DNA from: Caryophanales bacterium
GTDB taxonomy: Bacteria > Bacillota_I > Bacilli_A > RFN20 > CAG-826
Assembly: GCA_016280685.1 (NCBI GenBank)
Contig: JAEEHE010000038.1
Location: 1 to 20,966 of the forward strand
Reading direction: 5' to 3'
Length of the DNA: 20,966 nucleotides
Position numbers and translations under genes: made by a program. Position 1 is the stretch's first letter, and each line of letters opens with the position of its first letter. The notes under the pieces were generated by a model, which did no database searches, was not told where the DNA came from, and saw only the letters and a list, made by a program, of their open reading frames with translations. Below are positions 7,101 to 15,578 of this stretch, piece by piece.

Positions 7101-7440
7101 AATCTCCGTAATCCGAACCGCGTGATTTATCTTCGACAAATATCTTTAAGGGATCGGTGACATCAGTGATTTCTAAGAAGATATGTTCTTTCACTTCCGT
7201 CTGAGGGAATTCGAAATTTCCCACAAATACGACCTTTTTATTCTTTTTTACGAGTTCTAACATGTGATTAATAATCTTTTGATAATTCTCTTTAGTGTGT
7301 CTTTCTTCAAAGCCCTTGAGCTGTGTATAGAAGACCGGTTCAATATAAAAGGATTCACCACTATCGAGAACATAATGGGTGCAGAAGGGATTGTTATTAT
7401 CTTTAACTTCTTTTAAATCTTTAAATTCTTCGTATTTCAT
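7099..7440 (-). CDS. Conserved-looking small protein of unknown function
   Basis: A soluble, charged 113-residue protein that I do not recognise. No signal peptide or membrane segment is visible. Notable patches are NNNPFCTHYVLDSGESFYIE at about 15-34, a predicted helix at 50-68 and the strand KKVVFVGNFEF at 68-78. Its ATG overlaps the TGA of rlmH (4-nt ATGA overlap), so it is the last gene of the gdpP-rplI-dnaB-walJ-rlmH operon and is probably made by coupled translation. The tight linkage supports a real gene; nothing in the sequence gives a function. The stop codon lies inside the terminator. Confidence 0.75.
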   Translation of the reverse strand: MKYEEFKDLKEVKDNNNPFCTHYVLDSGESFYIEPVFYTQLKGFEERHTKENYQKIINHMLELVKKNKKVVFVGNFEFPQTEVKEHIFLEITDVTDPLKIFVEDKSRGSDYGD

Positions 7441-7916
7441 TTGTGATAAGTCTCATTTCTATTTATTTTAAAGGCCCGATAGATTTGTTCCAATAAAATT
7501 AATCTCGTCATCTGATGCAAGAATGTCATCTTTGATAGAGATATAGAATCATTACAACGGTTCTTTAATTCTTCAGATAAACCATATGAACCTCCTATGA
7601 CAAAGGAGATATTCGCTCCATTAAGCTCTAATTTATCATTAATGTATTTAGCGAATTCCGGGCTCGTATATTCTTTCTTATTTAAATCTAAACCGATGAG
7701 GTATTCATTATTCTTTAATAATTTAATAATGCGACTACCTTCGATATCGATAGCTTTCTTAATTTCCGAATCATGAGGATTTTCACTAATCGATTCATCT
7801 TTCACTTCGATGATTTCAATATCGGTGTAAGGTTTAATCTTCTTCAGATATTCTTCAATACCCATCTTTAAATAAACATCTTTAATCTTACCGATCGCGT
7901 ATATTCTAATCTTCAT
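7437..7916 (-). CDS. rlmH: 23S rRNA (pseudouridine-1915-N3)-methyltransferase RlmH
   Basis: A 159-residue SPOUT-class methyltransferase, the normal family length. RlmH uses S-adenosylmethionine to methylate pseudouridine 1915 in helix 69 of 23S rRNA on the assembled 70S ribosome. The SAM-binding knot is shown by FVIGGSYGLSEEL (about 105-117) and by the C-terminal block LSKMTFLHQMTRLILLEQ followed by IYRAFKINRNETYHK, close to the family consensus. The start overlaps walJ by 11 nt with AGGAGGTAA placed just upstream inside walJ. In Firmicutes rlmH typically lies near walJ and htrA; here htrA is absent and the two are fused in one overlapping unit. Confidence 0.96.
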   Translation of the reverse strand: MKIRIYAIGKIKDVYLKMGIEEYLKKIKPYTDIEIIEVKDESISENPHDSEIKKAIDIEGSRIIKLLKNNEYLIGLDLNKKEYTSPEFAKYINDKLELNGANISFVIGGSYGLSEELKNRCNDSISLSKMTFLHQMTRLILLEQIYRAFKINRNETYHK

Positions 7917-8661
7917 TAAGATTACCTCCTAATAAAGGGATTCTTTGATGCGCACATCTGACATTATATTTAGTAATATCTAAACCGAAATGACGGAATA
8001 TTTTATCATACGCCGCTAAAGCGAGTTCGGGAGTATTAGCCTCTTCCGATAGATGGGCCAAGATAATCTCTTTTGTGTTCTTTCCGATAATCTCGCATGT
8101 AGCAATCGCACTATCTTCATTGCAGAGATGTCCCATATCAGAGAGAATTCTCTGCTTTAATTCATAAGTTCTCTTCGTCGCTAACAACATCTTGATATCG
8201 TGATTAGATTCAATCACTAAATAAGTTGGATTCTTGATATATGGAAGATTCTCTTCTAAGAAACAACCGGTATCGGTCATATAAACTAAAGTCTCATCTC
8301 CCGCTTTTAAAAGGAAACCACAGGGATTAGTCGCATCATGACTAGTTTTAAAAGCCATGATTTCAAAATCACCGATGTTAAATGGCTGATATAGCTCACA
8401 AGTATGGCTTAATGAAGAAGGTAGTGTCCCTTCTAAACCATACATGATATCGGGTGATAGGAATCTCATACCAGAGATATGATCGCTATGATTATGAGTA
8501 AATAGAGCAGCAGTAATATCTTTAGGAGTTAATCCCACTTCTTTTAATCCTTCTTCTAAAGTAGTAAAAGAAACCCCCATATCAATGAGGATTCTTGTAT
8601 TCTTATAGATAAATATGGAAGTGTTTCCTTTGGAACCACTGGCGATAATATCAAAATGCAT
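7906..8661 (-). CDS. walJ: MBL-fold metallohydrolase WalJ/YycJ-like
   Basis: A 251-residue metallo-beta-lactamase-fold protein of the YycJ/WalJ family, thought to be a nuclease-like enzyme linked to replication or cell-division fidelity. The metal-binding motif THNHSDH is at 55-61, followed by His108 (SHDATNP), Asp130 (MTDTG), SNHD at 152-155, and the family-specific SDMGHLCNEDS (174-184) and LAHLSEEANTPELA (201-214). In most Firmicutes it belongs to the walRKHIJ two-component operon; here no walR, walK, walH or walI is present and it follows dnaB directly. The ATG is 1 nt after the dnaB stop with no ribosome site, so it likely depends on translational reinitiation. Confidence 0.93.
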   Translation of the reverse strand: MHFDIIASGSKGNTSIFIYKNTRILIDMGVSFTTLEEGLKEVGLTPKDITAALFTHNHSDHISGMRFLSPDIMYGLEGTLPSSLSHTCELYQPFNIGDFEIMAFKTSHDATNPCGFLLKAGDETLVYMTDTGCFLEENLPYIKNPTYLVIESNHDIKMLLATKRTYELKQRILSDMGHLCNEDSAIATCEIIGKNTKEIILAHLSEEANTPELALAAYDKIFRHFGLDITKYNVRCAHQRIPLLGGNLNED

Positions 8662-8662
8662 A

Positions 8663-10186
8663 TTAATCGATTGTCGCCATTTGGTTAGCGAGTTCTTTCA
8701 TCTGCGCTTCCCAGTCTTTTGGTGGATCATCAAATCTACCAACGGCTTTATAGAAGAATAATGGGACCGGTCCGGTTTGACCATTTCTGTTCTTCGCAAC
8801 ATTGACTTCGACATAAGAAGCATCATTTGGCAAGTTCTGAGCGAACATCTGCTGTTGTTGCGCATATGACATCTTCTTCTTTTCTTCGTCGGTCATATCT
8901 TTAAATTTCTTATTACCTTCGGTCTTATCTTTTCCGTAGTCTTCACGGTGCATAAGCATAACGACGTCCGCGTCTTGTTCGATAGAGCCACTATCACGTA
9001 AGTCGCTTAATTGTGGTTTTCTCTTATCTTTTTCCACAGCACGGGATAATTGAGATAAGGCTAAGATAGGAATCTTTAATTCGAGGGCTAATTGTTTTAA
9101 GGCTAATGAAATCTTACGGACTTCTTCTTGACGGGAATCGCTCTTGGCAGCGGTTTCCACTAAACCTAAATAGTCGACAACGATTAAACCAAGTTCTGGT
9201 TCAGTGGCCACTAATTTACGGCTCTTAGCGACGATATCCATTAATTTATTACCTGGAGTATCATCGATATAAATAGGCGCACCACCAACACGCTTAACAG
9301 CGTCCGCCAAAGCGATACGATCTGCACCCGTTAAACGGCCAGTGGATAATGTTTTTAAAGGTATATTTGACTCGGAAGCAATTAAACGCTGCACTAATAA
9401 TTCGGAAGACATTTCTAAGGAGAAGATCGCCACTGGTCTTTTAGCCTTAGTAGCGACACGATAAGCGAGGTTTAACGCTAAAGCGGTTTTACCGACAGCA
9501 GGACGAGCCGCTAAGATGATTAAGTTAGATTTTTGGAAACCTTGTGTTTGTCTATTTAAACCATGGAATCCGGTAGTAATACCTGTGACATCATCGTCAT
9601 CTTCACCGCCGGGATTAAAGTGTGTATTTCTAATACGCATCTCCACTTCGGGAGCGACGGTTTTTGTCGCTTTGAATTGAGAAACGCGGCGTTTTTCCGT
9701 GGCATTCTTAATCATTTCTTCACTGTTTAAGATGAAGTTATTGATGCTTTCAATTTCTTCGGTGTGATATTTCTTATCGATTTCTCTAATGGTGATAAGT
9801 AATCTTCTCAAACAGGATTGGTCATTAACGATAGAGATGTAATATTCTAAGTTGGCTAAAGCCACCATCGAGTCACAACAGACTTGTAAATATTCAACAC
9901 CACCGATATTATCGAGTTCTTTCATGTTAATTAATTCTTCGGTAATGGTTAAAGTATCGACTTCAATACCGCGAGAGAAGACTTGAGAAATCGCTCTAAA
10001 GATGAGTTGATGCTTACCTAAAAAGAAATCATCTTCCGTTAAAGAACCGATGACGGTATATAAAGCATCACTATTTAATAAAGCACTTCCGAGAACCGCT
10101 TGTTCCGCATTTTCATTATATGGTAGATCGGAAGATGCCTTTTTATTGCCTCTAGGTTTTTTGTAAGGTTGTTTATCGTCTGGCAT
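8663..10186 (-). CDS. dnaB: Replicative DNA helicase (DnaB; called DnaC in Bacillus)
   Basis: A 507-residue hexameric helicase that unwinds DNA at the fork. The N-terminal DnaB domain spans about 22-125 (NENAEQAVLGSALL at the start), a linker follows, and the RecA-like ATPase starts near 200. Walker A is ARPAVGKT at 227-234, Walker B LIVVDYLGL at 334-342, the sensor LALSQLSR at 375-382, and the DNA-binding loop SDLRDSGSIEQDADVV at 394-409. The protein is 35-50 residues longer than Bacillus or E. coli homologues because of a charged, Gln-rich insertion at about 414-457, between VMLMHRED and the VNVAKNRNGQTG arginine-finger region. The start forms TAATG with the rplI stop and has GGAGAGGAG upstream. 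Confidence 0.96.
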   Translation of the reverse strand: MPDDKQPYKKPRGNKKASSDLPYNENAEQAVLGSALLNSDALYTVIGSLTEDDFFLGKHQLIFRAISQVFSRGIEVDTLTITEELINMKELDNIGGVEYLQVCCDSMVALANLEYYISIVNDQSCLRRLLITIREIDKKYHTEEIESINNFILNSEEMIKNATEKRRVSQFKATKTVAPEVEMRIRNTHFNPGGEDDDDVTGITTGFHGLNRQTQGFQKSNLIILAARPAVGKTALALNLAYRVATKAKRPVAIFSLEMSSELLVQRLIASESNIPLKTLSTGRLTGADRIALADAVKRVGGAPIYIDDTPGNKLMDIVAKSRKLVATEPELGLIVVDYLGLVETAAKSDSRQEEVRKISLALKQLALELKIPILALSQLSRAVEKDKRKPQLSDLRDSGSIEQDADVVMLMHREDYGKDKTEGNKKFKDMTDEEKKKMSYAQQQQMFAQNLPNDASYVEVNVAKNRNGQTGPVPLFFYKAVGRFDDPPKDWEAQMKELANQMATID

Positions 10187-10638
10187 TATTTCTTCTCCTC
10201 TCCTAAATGAACATTGATGACACCATAGACACCTTTGAATAATTCAATTTTAAGTTTGTAAAAACCAAAGGTATCAAGGGGTCCTTTATCGATGAATTTT
10301 CTCTTATCAATTTGGATTTGATATTGAGAGAGTAAAGCTTCTTCAATTTGTTTAAAGGTGATATTACCAAAGCAACGGCCATTGGTTCCACTCTTAAGAG
10401 TGAATTCTAAGGTAATATCTTCTAATCTCTTAGCGACTTCTCTAGCGTTAGCTTGCCCTTCTTCAAAGAGTTGTTTTTCTTTCTCTTTTTGATTCGCTAA
10501 AATTTGAGAACTAGTCTTAGTGACTTGCACCGCTAAACGATTGGGGAAGAGATAGTTATTCGCATAGCCATCGCTAACTTCAATAGTCTGGTCTTTCTTA
10601 CCGAGTTTTTTGACATCTTTCAGCAAAATGACTTTCAT
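10186..10638 (-). CDS. rplI: 50S ribosomal protein L9
   Basis: A 150-residue L9 of normal length. L9 binds 23S rRNA at the base of L1 stalk and helps maintain reading frame. The N-terminal domain MKVILLKDVKKLGKKDQ and signature DGYANNYLFPNRLAV (23-37) are clear; the Gly normally near the end of the signature is Arg. A long connecting helix (about 45-75) joins the C-terminal domain, with GTNGRCFGNIT at about 84-94. GGAGGAGGAA, formed by the last codons of gdpP, is its ribosome site, and the gene starts 2 nt after that stop, indicating coupling. Confidence 0.97.
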   Translation of the reverse strand: MKVILLKDVKKLGKKDQTIEVSDGYANNYLFPNRLAVQVTKTSSQILANQKEKEKQLFEEGQANAREVAKRLEDITLEFTLKSGTNGRCFGNITFKQIEEALLSQYQIQIDKRKFIDKGPLDTFGFYKLKIELFKGVYGVINVHLGEEKK

Positions 10639-10640
10639 AA

Positions 10641-12692
10641 TTATTCCTCCTCCATCACTTCGAACTTACGGCTCTTAGCATCCGCAGTCGCTTCGTTTAA
10701 ATATTTCAAAACAACGTTATAAACAGCATCTTTTACATCATCGATCTTTGCATCATCAAAGACGATAGCGGCACGGGAGAATTGACCTCCACCGCCGAGT
10801 TTTTCCGCTAATAATTGCACGTTAACTGTGCCATCACTACGAGCGGAGACTTTGATACGTTTGGGGCTCACATGAGCGCACACAAAGCAAGCATGGTTGC
10901 CCTTTAAGGACATACACACATCAGCGGCTTTAGAAATAGTTGCTTCATCAGTAATCTTATCTTCGTTAGCGAACACCGCAACAACACCATAAGCGGGGTG
11001 CTCTAAATTAGAGACTAAGCTGGTGACATCACGATATTCTTCGTAGTCATCTTTTAATAAGTCATCCGCTAAGGAATTATCCGCACCATATTCTTTAAGA
11101 ATCGTACAAGCTTCAAATGTTCTTAAACCGGTCACTTTGCTCTTGAAATGGTTGGAATCAAGGAAGATACCGGAAAGCATAATAGTCGCATACATTGGAG
11201 GAATTTCCACACGTGGAGAAATCGAACAGAATCTGATGAATTCACTGATGATTTCGGAAGCGGAACTCGCTGCGGGATCGATATGGTTAAAGACAGGAGA
11301 ATCGATATATTCTTCACCACGTCTATGATGGTCGATAACCACGACTTTGGAAGCTTTTTCTAATAATTTCGGTGCCATAACCATATATGGTTTATGAACA
11401 TCGACGACCACTAATAAGGTATTCGGAGATAAGACATCATAAGCAGCGTTAGGAGCGATCATCAAATCATCAACTTCTTCTTTAGAGAAGGAAGAAGTAA
11501 TCGCCGCTCTAGTCTTAGCTTCGGTATTCTTTAAATCGATAACGATACGACATTTCTTCTGTAATCTATTCGCGATAGCTTTGATACCTAAGCAGGCACC
11601 TAAAGCATCCATGTCCGCCATCGCATGACCCATGACTAAGACACTGCTAGAAGATTTGATTAAGGTGATTAAGGAGTCAGCTAAAACACGGTCTTTGACA
11701 CGGTTACGTTTTTCTTGTGCTTCACTCTTGCCACCATAGAATTCCATTTCACTACCATAGACAGCGACACAGACTTGGTCACCACCACGTGACATAGCGA
11801 TGTCTAAAGCTTCATTCGCTAAATCGTTTAATTTAATGACATCAGGGAATTCTCTCGCTAAACCGATAGAAAGAGTTAAAGGAATATCGGTGACATTGGA
11901 TAATCCTCTTACTGTGTCGATGATGGAGAAATGGTCATCATGCATACGGCAGTAATTCTTGTAGTTACAAAGCATGGAATAACTATCATTTTTAATTCTT
12001 CTGATGAGAACGCCGTATTTATTGCAGTAATTGAAGATTTCGTTTTTCACTTTTGTGGCAACGTCGTTAAAGTCATCATCACCACGGACGACATCGTTAT
12101 AGTTATCAATCATTAAGATACCGACAACAGGAGCTTGTTCTTTAGAGAAATTAAAGATTTCTTCATAATCGGTGACATCTTTAAAAATCCATAAACCCGC
12201 TTCTAAAAGAAGTTTAACTTCGTAAGTTCTCGTATTGGTGAAAATCTTCACAGTTTTATCACCGGAGATATTGGAAGAATCTTTAAGAGGAGCTAATTCA
12301 GGTTGCCATTCTAAGATGTTGTTATCGATGATGTCGATGTGACGAGATTTGAATAAATCATTGGTCCATAAGACATTATCATCTTTATCGGTGACCGCTA
12401 AACCGATCATCGCGAAGTTATAAGCTTCTTGAACATCACTACCGATGACTTCGGCAGCGTGTAAATCAGTCTTGTGTCTCAAAGAGGCAATGGACATAGA
12501 AATCACCCACACATAGATACAATCAAGGAACACTAAGATGGAGGAGCCTAATAAGACCCATTGTGGTTGAATATTATCTTTCAAACCGAACAAATTAGTG
12601 AAATACATCGCGATAAATATAGCGATGAAAAGTATCTCCGTAAGGATGATAATAAATGAAGCAATTTTAATTTTTTTAATTCTGTTTCCCAT
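10641..12692 (-). CDS. gdpP: Cyclic-di-AMP phosphodiesterase GdpP
   Basis: A 683-residue membrane-bound DHH/DHHA1 phosphodiesterase that hydrolyses c-di-AMP to pApA. Domains in order: two membrane helices (about 11-33 and 45-68), a PAS-like domain (85-175), a degenerate GGDEF domain (185-310, ending SRGGDQVCV), DHH domain (about 350-500) and DHHA1 domain (to about 665). DHH motifs: GHAMADMDALGA at 355-366, VVVDVHKP at 428-435, VIDHHRRG at 452-459 and LDSNHF at 511-516. The DHHA1 glycine motif reads GGGGQFSRAA at 633-642, with Gln where His is usual. It is the first gene of the housekeeping operon, preceded by a promoter; no ribosome site is seen before the ATG at 12692. Confidence 0.95.
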   Translation of the reverse strand: MGNRIKKIKIASFIIILTEILFIAIFIAMYFTNLFGLKDNIQPQWVLLGSSILVFLDCIYVWVISMSIASLRHKTDLHAAEVIGSDVQEAYNFAMIGLAVTDKDDNVLWTNDLFKSRHIDIIDNNILEWQPELAPLKDSSNISGDKTVKIFTNTRTYEVKLLLEAGLWIFKDVTDYEEIFNFSKEQAPVVGILMIDNYNDVVRGDDDFNDVATKVKNEIFNYCNKYGVLIRRIKNDSYSMLCNYKNYCRMHDDHFSIIDTVRGLSNVTDIPLTLSIGLAREFPDVIKLNDLANEALDIAMSRGGDQVCVAVYGSEMEFYGGKSEAQEKRNRVKDRVLADSLITLIKSSSSVLVMGHAMADMDALGACLGIKAIANRLQKKCRIVIDLKNTEAKTRAAITSSFSKEEVDDLMIAPNAAYDVLSPNTLLVVVDVHKPYMVMAPKLLEKASKVVVIDHHRRGEEYIDSPVFNHIDPAASSASEIISEFIRFCSISPRVEIPPMYATIMLSGIFLDSNHFKSKVTGLRTFEACTILKEYGADNSLADDLLKDDYEEYRDVTSLVSNLEHPAYGVVAVFANEDKITDEATISKAADVCMSLKGNHACFVCAHVSPKRIKVSARSDGTVNVQLLAEKLGGGGQFSRAAIVFDDAKIDDVKDAVYNVVLKYLNEATADAKSRKFEVMEEE

Positions 12693-12707
12693 AAATGTAG
12701 CAAATCA

Positions 12708-12736
12708 ATTATAAAGGAAAACAAAAATATATTGAA
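12708..12736 (-). promoter_or_regulatory. Putative promoter of gdpP operon
   Basis: Perfect minus-strand TATAAT (12713-12708) with a weak -35 TTCAAT (12736-12731) at 17-nt spacing. A start about 7 nt downstream would give a leader of only about 8 nt, without a ribosome site, before the gdpP ATG. Confidence 0.55.
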
Positions 12737-12781
12737 TATTATTTTTAATGTCTTTTTAAGGTGAGATTTATTCGGTACAAG

Positions 12782-12810
12782 AAAAACACTTCCCCTTTTT
12801 GAGGAAGCGT
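12782..12810 (-). terminator. Rho-independent terminator of the carbohydrate operon
   Basis: On the minus strand a 10-bp stem ACGCTTCCTC/GGGGAAGTGT (two G-U pairs), loop AAAAA, is followed by TTTTTC. It begins 8 nt after the ABC ATPase stop and closes the operon before the gdpP promoter. Confidence 0.88.
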
Positions 12811-12818
12811 TCTCACTT

Positions 12819-14705
12819 TTATTGTAATGGGATTAGTGTAAATCCATCATCGGGAATATAGACGGAGAATTTTGGCATCTTATAAACCGAGAAGTTATTT
12901 AAGAAGGCTAATGAGACATAATTCTCAAATCCTTTAACCGCTACATAAGCGAGGACTTTATTGCCTAAGACATCTTCATCATATGCTGATACTTGGATGA
13001 CGTTTTTATGTCCTTCAATAACGGGATTTTCATAGTCACCTTTCTTCATCATCTTCTTATTGAAGATCGGCATTAATTTATCCTGTTTTAGTCTAAAGAA
13101 ATAAGTGCCATCTTGATATTCGTTATTGTTCGGATAGATGAAGGTTCCCGCTTCGGTTTTGATGATTAATTGGTCACCATTATTTACCACGTGAGCGACA
13201 GTCTCATTGGGGAACACTTTTTCACGAGAATTAGCCTTATTCAAATCCTTATCGTAGACAGTGATTCTCTGATATGGGAGATATAATTCCACTTCTTTAT
13301 TGAGCTTCACTTCTTCATCATTTTTCACTTTCATCGCAAAGTATCCATCGATACCTTTAATGGAGAAGAAAACGGCTTGATAATCGGTTTTTTGGTCAAT
13401 AAATTCTAATTTTGCAGTGATTTTCAAGGAATTTGGTTGTTCTTCAAAGGAGATGTAATCAGGTTTAATACCGACACAAACACCTTCTTCAAAAGCACTA
13501 TCTAAGAGGTGAGAAACGAATTCATCATCTAATTCTAAATTCTGTTCACCCATCACCATTTGGTTGCCATTAATAGAAACCGGAATCTCATCTTCATGAG
13601 GGATGCCCATAATCGCTTTATGAGTGGAATAATCGAAAAGATAAACATGACTCATATCAAATTCGATTTTGGTATCTTGATTAGAACGAATTCTCGAATT
13701 GAATGGTGTCTTAATGATGAAAGGATCTTTACGATTGGTCATCTTCGTATAAATAATCGATTCATCACCGAGATGTTCCACGACTTCTACGAAAGCAGGA
13801 AGATTACCTTTTTCTGCTGTAACATGTTCTGGTCTAATACCTAATAAGACTTTCTCACCGATATATTTCTTATTCGCTAATTCTTTGGCTTTGATATCGG
13901 GGAAGGTGACAATCATATCATCACATTCGTTAAGTCTCGCTTTTAAAGTCTTACCTTCTAAGAATAATTCCGCTTCCACGATGTTCATCTGTGGTGAACC
14001 CAAGAAAGTCGCGACGAATAAATTAGAAGGATCTTCGAATAAGGAAATTGGTGTATCCGCTTGTTGGATAAAACCATCTTTCATAACGACGATACGATTG
14101 CCCATGGTCATAGCTTCAGTTTGGTCATGAGTGACATAGATAAAGGTCGTCTGTAATCTATCATGTAATTTAGTGATTTCACTTCTCATAGAGACACGGA
14201 GTTTCGCGTCTAAGTTAGATAATGGTTCATCAAGGAGGAAGACTTTCGGATCTCTGACAATCGTACGACCTAATGCAACACGCTGTCTTTGACCACCGGA
14301 TAAGGCTTTCGGTTTACGGGATAATAATTCCGAAATCTCTAAGATTTCTGCAGCGGCTTTCACCCTTCTATCGATCTCATCTTTTGGAGTGTGTCTGAGT
14401 TTTAAACCAAAGGCCATATTCTCATAGACGGTCATATGAGGATATAACGCGTAGGATTGGAAGACCATCGCGATATCTCTATTCTTCGGTTCCACTTCGT
14501 TCATTAGTTCGCCATCGATGAATAATTGGCCAGCGGTAATTTCTTCTAAGCCCGCGATCATTCTTAAAGTGGTGGATTTGCCACATCCTGATGGTCCGAC
14601 GAAAACGACGAATTCCTTGTCTTTGATTTCTAAGTTGAAATCGTTGACCGCACGAACTCCACCATCATAAACCTTGTATACGTGTTTTAATGTCACATCT
14701 GCCAT
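12819..14705 (-). CDS. MalK/UgpC/MsmK-type ABC transporter ATPase with extended C-terminus
   Basis: A 628-residue sugar-importer ATPase; the family is usually about 360-380 residues. Walker A GPSGCGKST at 37-45, Q-loop FQSYALYPH at 82-90, signature LSGGQRQRVALGR at 135-147, Walker B VFLLDEPLSNLDAKLR at 155-170 and H-loop His193 are all intact. The first regulatory (OB/TOBE) domain spans about 235-360 with LLGIRPEHV at 287-295 and ends HVYLFDYSTHKAI. A second, similar unit seems to follow: CVGIKPDYISF at 410-420 and RITVYDKDLNKA at 480-491, then about 135 further residues rich in beta strands (500-628). The ATG has a good GGAGG 9 nt upstream and lies 3 nt after the YesL-like gene. Likely energises import of oligosaccharides; permeases are not in the window. 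Confidence 0.93.
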   Translation of the reverse strand: MADVTLKHVYKVYDGGVRAVNDFNLEIKDKEFVVFVGPSGCGKSTTLRMIAGLEEITAGQLFIDGELMNEVEPKNRDIAMVFQSYALYPHMTVYENMAFGLKLRHTPKDEIDRRVKAAAEILEISELLSRKPKALSGGQRQRVALGRTIVRDPKVFLLDEPLSNLDAKLRVSMRSEITKLHDRLQTTFIYVTHDQTEAMTMGNRIVVMKDGFIQQADTPISLFEDPSNLFVATFLGSPQMNIVEAELFLEGKTLKARLNECDDMIVTFPDIKAKELANKKYIGEKVLLGIRPEHVTAEKGNLPAFVEVVEHLGDESIIYTKMTNRKDPFIIKTPFNSRIRSNQDTKIEFDMSHVYLFDYSTHKAIMGIPHEDEIPVSINGNQMVMGEQNLELDDEFVSHLLDSAFEEGVCVGIKPDYISFEEQPNSLKITAKLEFIDQKTDYQAVFFSIKGIDGYFAMKVKNDEEVKLNKEVELYLPYQRITVYDKDLNKANSREKVFPNETVAHVVNNGDQLIIKTEAGTFIYPNNNEYQDGTYFFRLKQDKLMPIFNKKMMKKGDYENPVIEGHKNVIQVSAYDEDVLGNKVLAYVAVKGFENYVSLAFLNNFSVYKMPKFSVYIPDDGFTLIPLQ

Positions 14706-14708
14706 AAA

Positions 14709-15578
14709 CTAAGCCTCCTTTTGTTCTTCGTTTACAGTTTCTACTTTATATAAACCCTTGCCAACCATGTCAGGGTAATGTTCTGCATTAATATATTTAT
14801 CAAATCCCGCATGGGATATCAGTGTGTATAAGACGATAACCACACTATTGAGGATAGCGAATAAGAATAATCCAATCGCTAAGGTCACCATATTAAGGCA
14901 ACATAAGGCGATAACTACACCTGTGCTTAATAAATAGACCACAAAAATCTTCCAATTGAGTAACGCTAATAAGAAGAAGGAATTTCTAAAAGTAAAATGG
15001 AAACCATTTTTATAATAGGCATCTTGGGTGAAATTCAAGACGGTTACCATGCCTAATAGTAATAAGAATAAGATGGCCGCACCGATACCGATGCCAGACC
15101 AGACTGGTTCGACGTTAGAAAAGATTAGAAAATAGCTCCCTCCCACGACGAAAGCAAATAAAACGATGCCGAATACTAAACCGTTGATTAAGGCTCTTAA
15201 CCAGTTCTCTTTGATGCCTTGAAAGAAATCTAAAGGTATAGAAATACCTTCTTGCCACACTAATTTCTTTGCGACATTAAACGCGCCGGCAAATCCTAGT
15301 AATCCGATGAGCATACAAGGAAGCATGATAATCATCGAATAGAAGATTAAAGAGAAGAGATATTCGTTCTTATCGTTAGCCATCGCCACCGATTCTAAAA
15401 AGTTGAAATAGAATAAATCGACCGCTAAAGGAATAAAGAACATAAAGGTAAAAGAAGATAAAGCAAATAAAGTCATCTTGCGATGCTTTAATAAATCGAA
15501 AAACACTTCTTTCCGATTCGTGGGAAGACTTCTTTTAGCATCCATGTCGGTAATGTGTTTTTCTTTTCTTTTAAACAT
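14709..15578 (-). CDS. DUF624/YesL-like six-helix membrane protein
   Basis: A 289-residue integral membrane protein with about six hydrophobic segments (36-60, 76-103, 130-154, 161-183, 210-230, 231-253). The block PLDFFQGIKENWLRALINGL at 115-134 resembles the DUF624/YesL signature; YesL-type genes accompany sugar ABC transporters and polysaccharide-use operons in Firmicutes, with unknown function. I chose the ATG at 15578, which forms TAATG with the preceding stop and has GGGGAA just upstream; an ATG at 15590, 4 codons earlier, is possible but lacks a good ribosome site. The ABC ATPase starts 3 nt after the stop, so the two proteins are made together. Whether it is an accessory factor or part of the translocation path is unknown. 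Confidence 0.78.
   Translation of the reverse strand: MFKRKEKHITDMDAKRSLPTNRKEVFFDLLKHRKMTLFALSSFTFMFFIPLAVDLFYFNFLESVAMANDKNEYLFSLIFYSMIIMLPCMLIGLLGFAGAFNVAKKLVWQEGISIPLDFFQGIKENWLRALINGLVFGIVLFAFVVGGSYFLIFSNVEPVWSGIGIGAAILFLLLLGMVTVLNFTQDAYYKNGFHFTFRNSFFLLALLNWKIFVVYLLSTGVVIALCCLNMVTLAIGLFLFAILNSVVIVLYTLISHAGFDKYINAEHYPDMVGKGLYKVETVNEEQKEA

Noticed and set aside
13560..13844. 94-codon plus-strand open frame
   Set aside because: It is antisense to the ABC ATPase coding sequence and shows no independent support.
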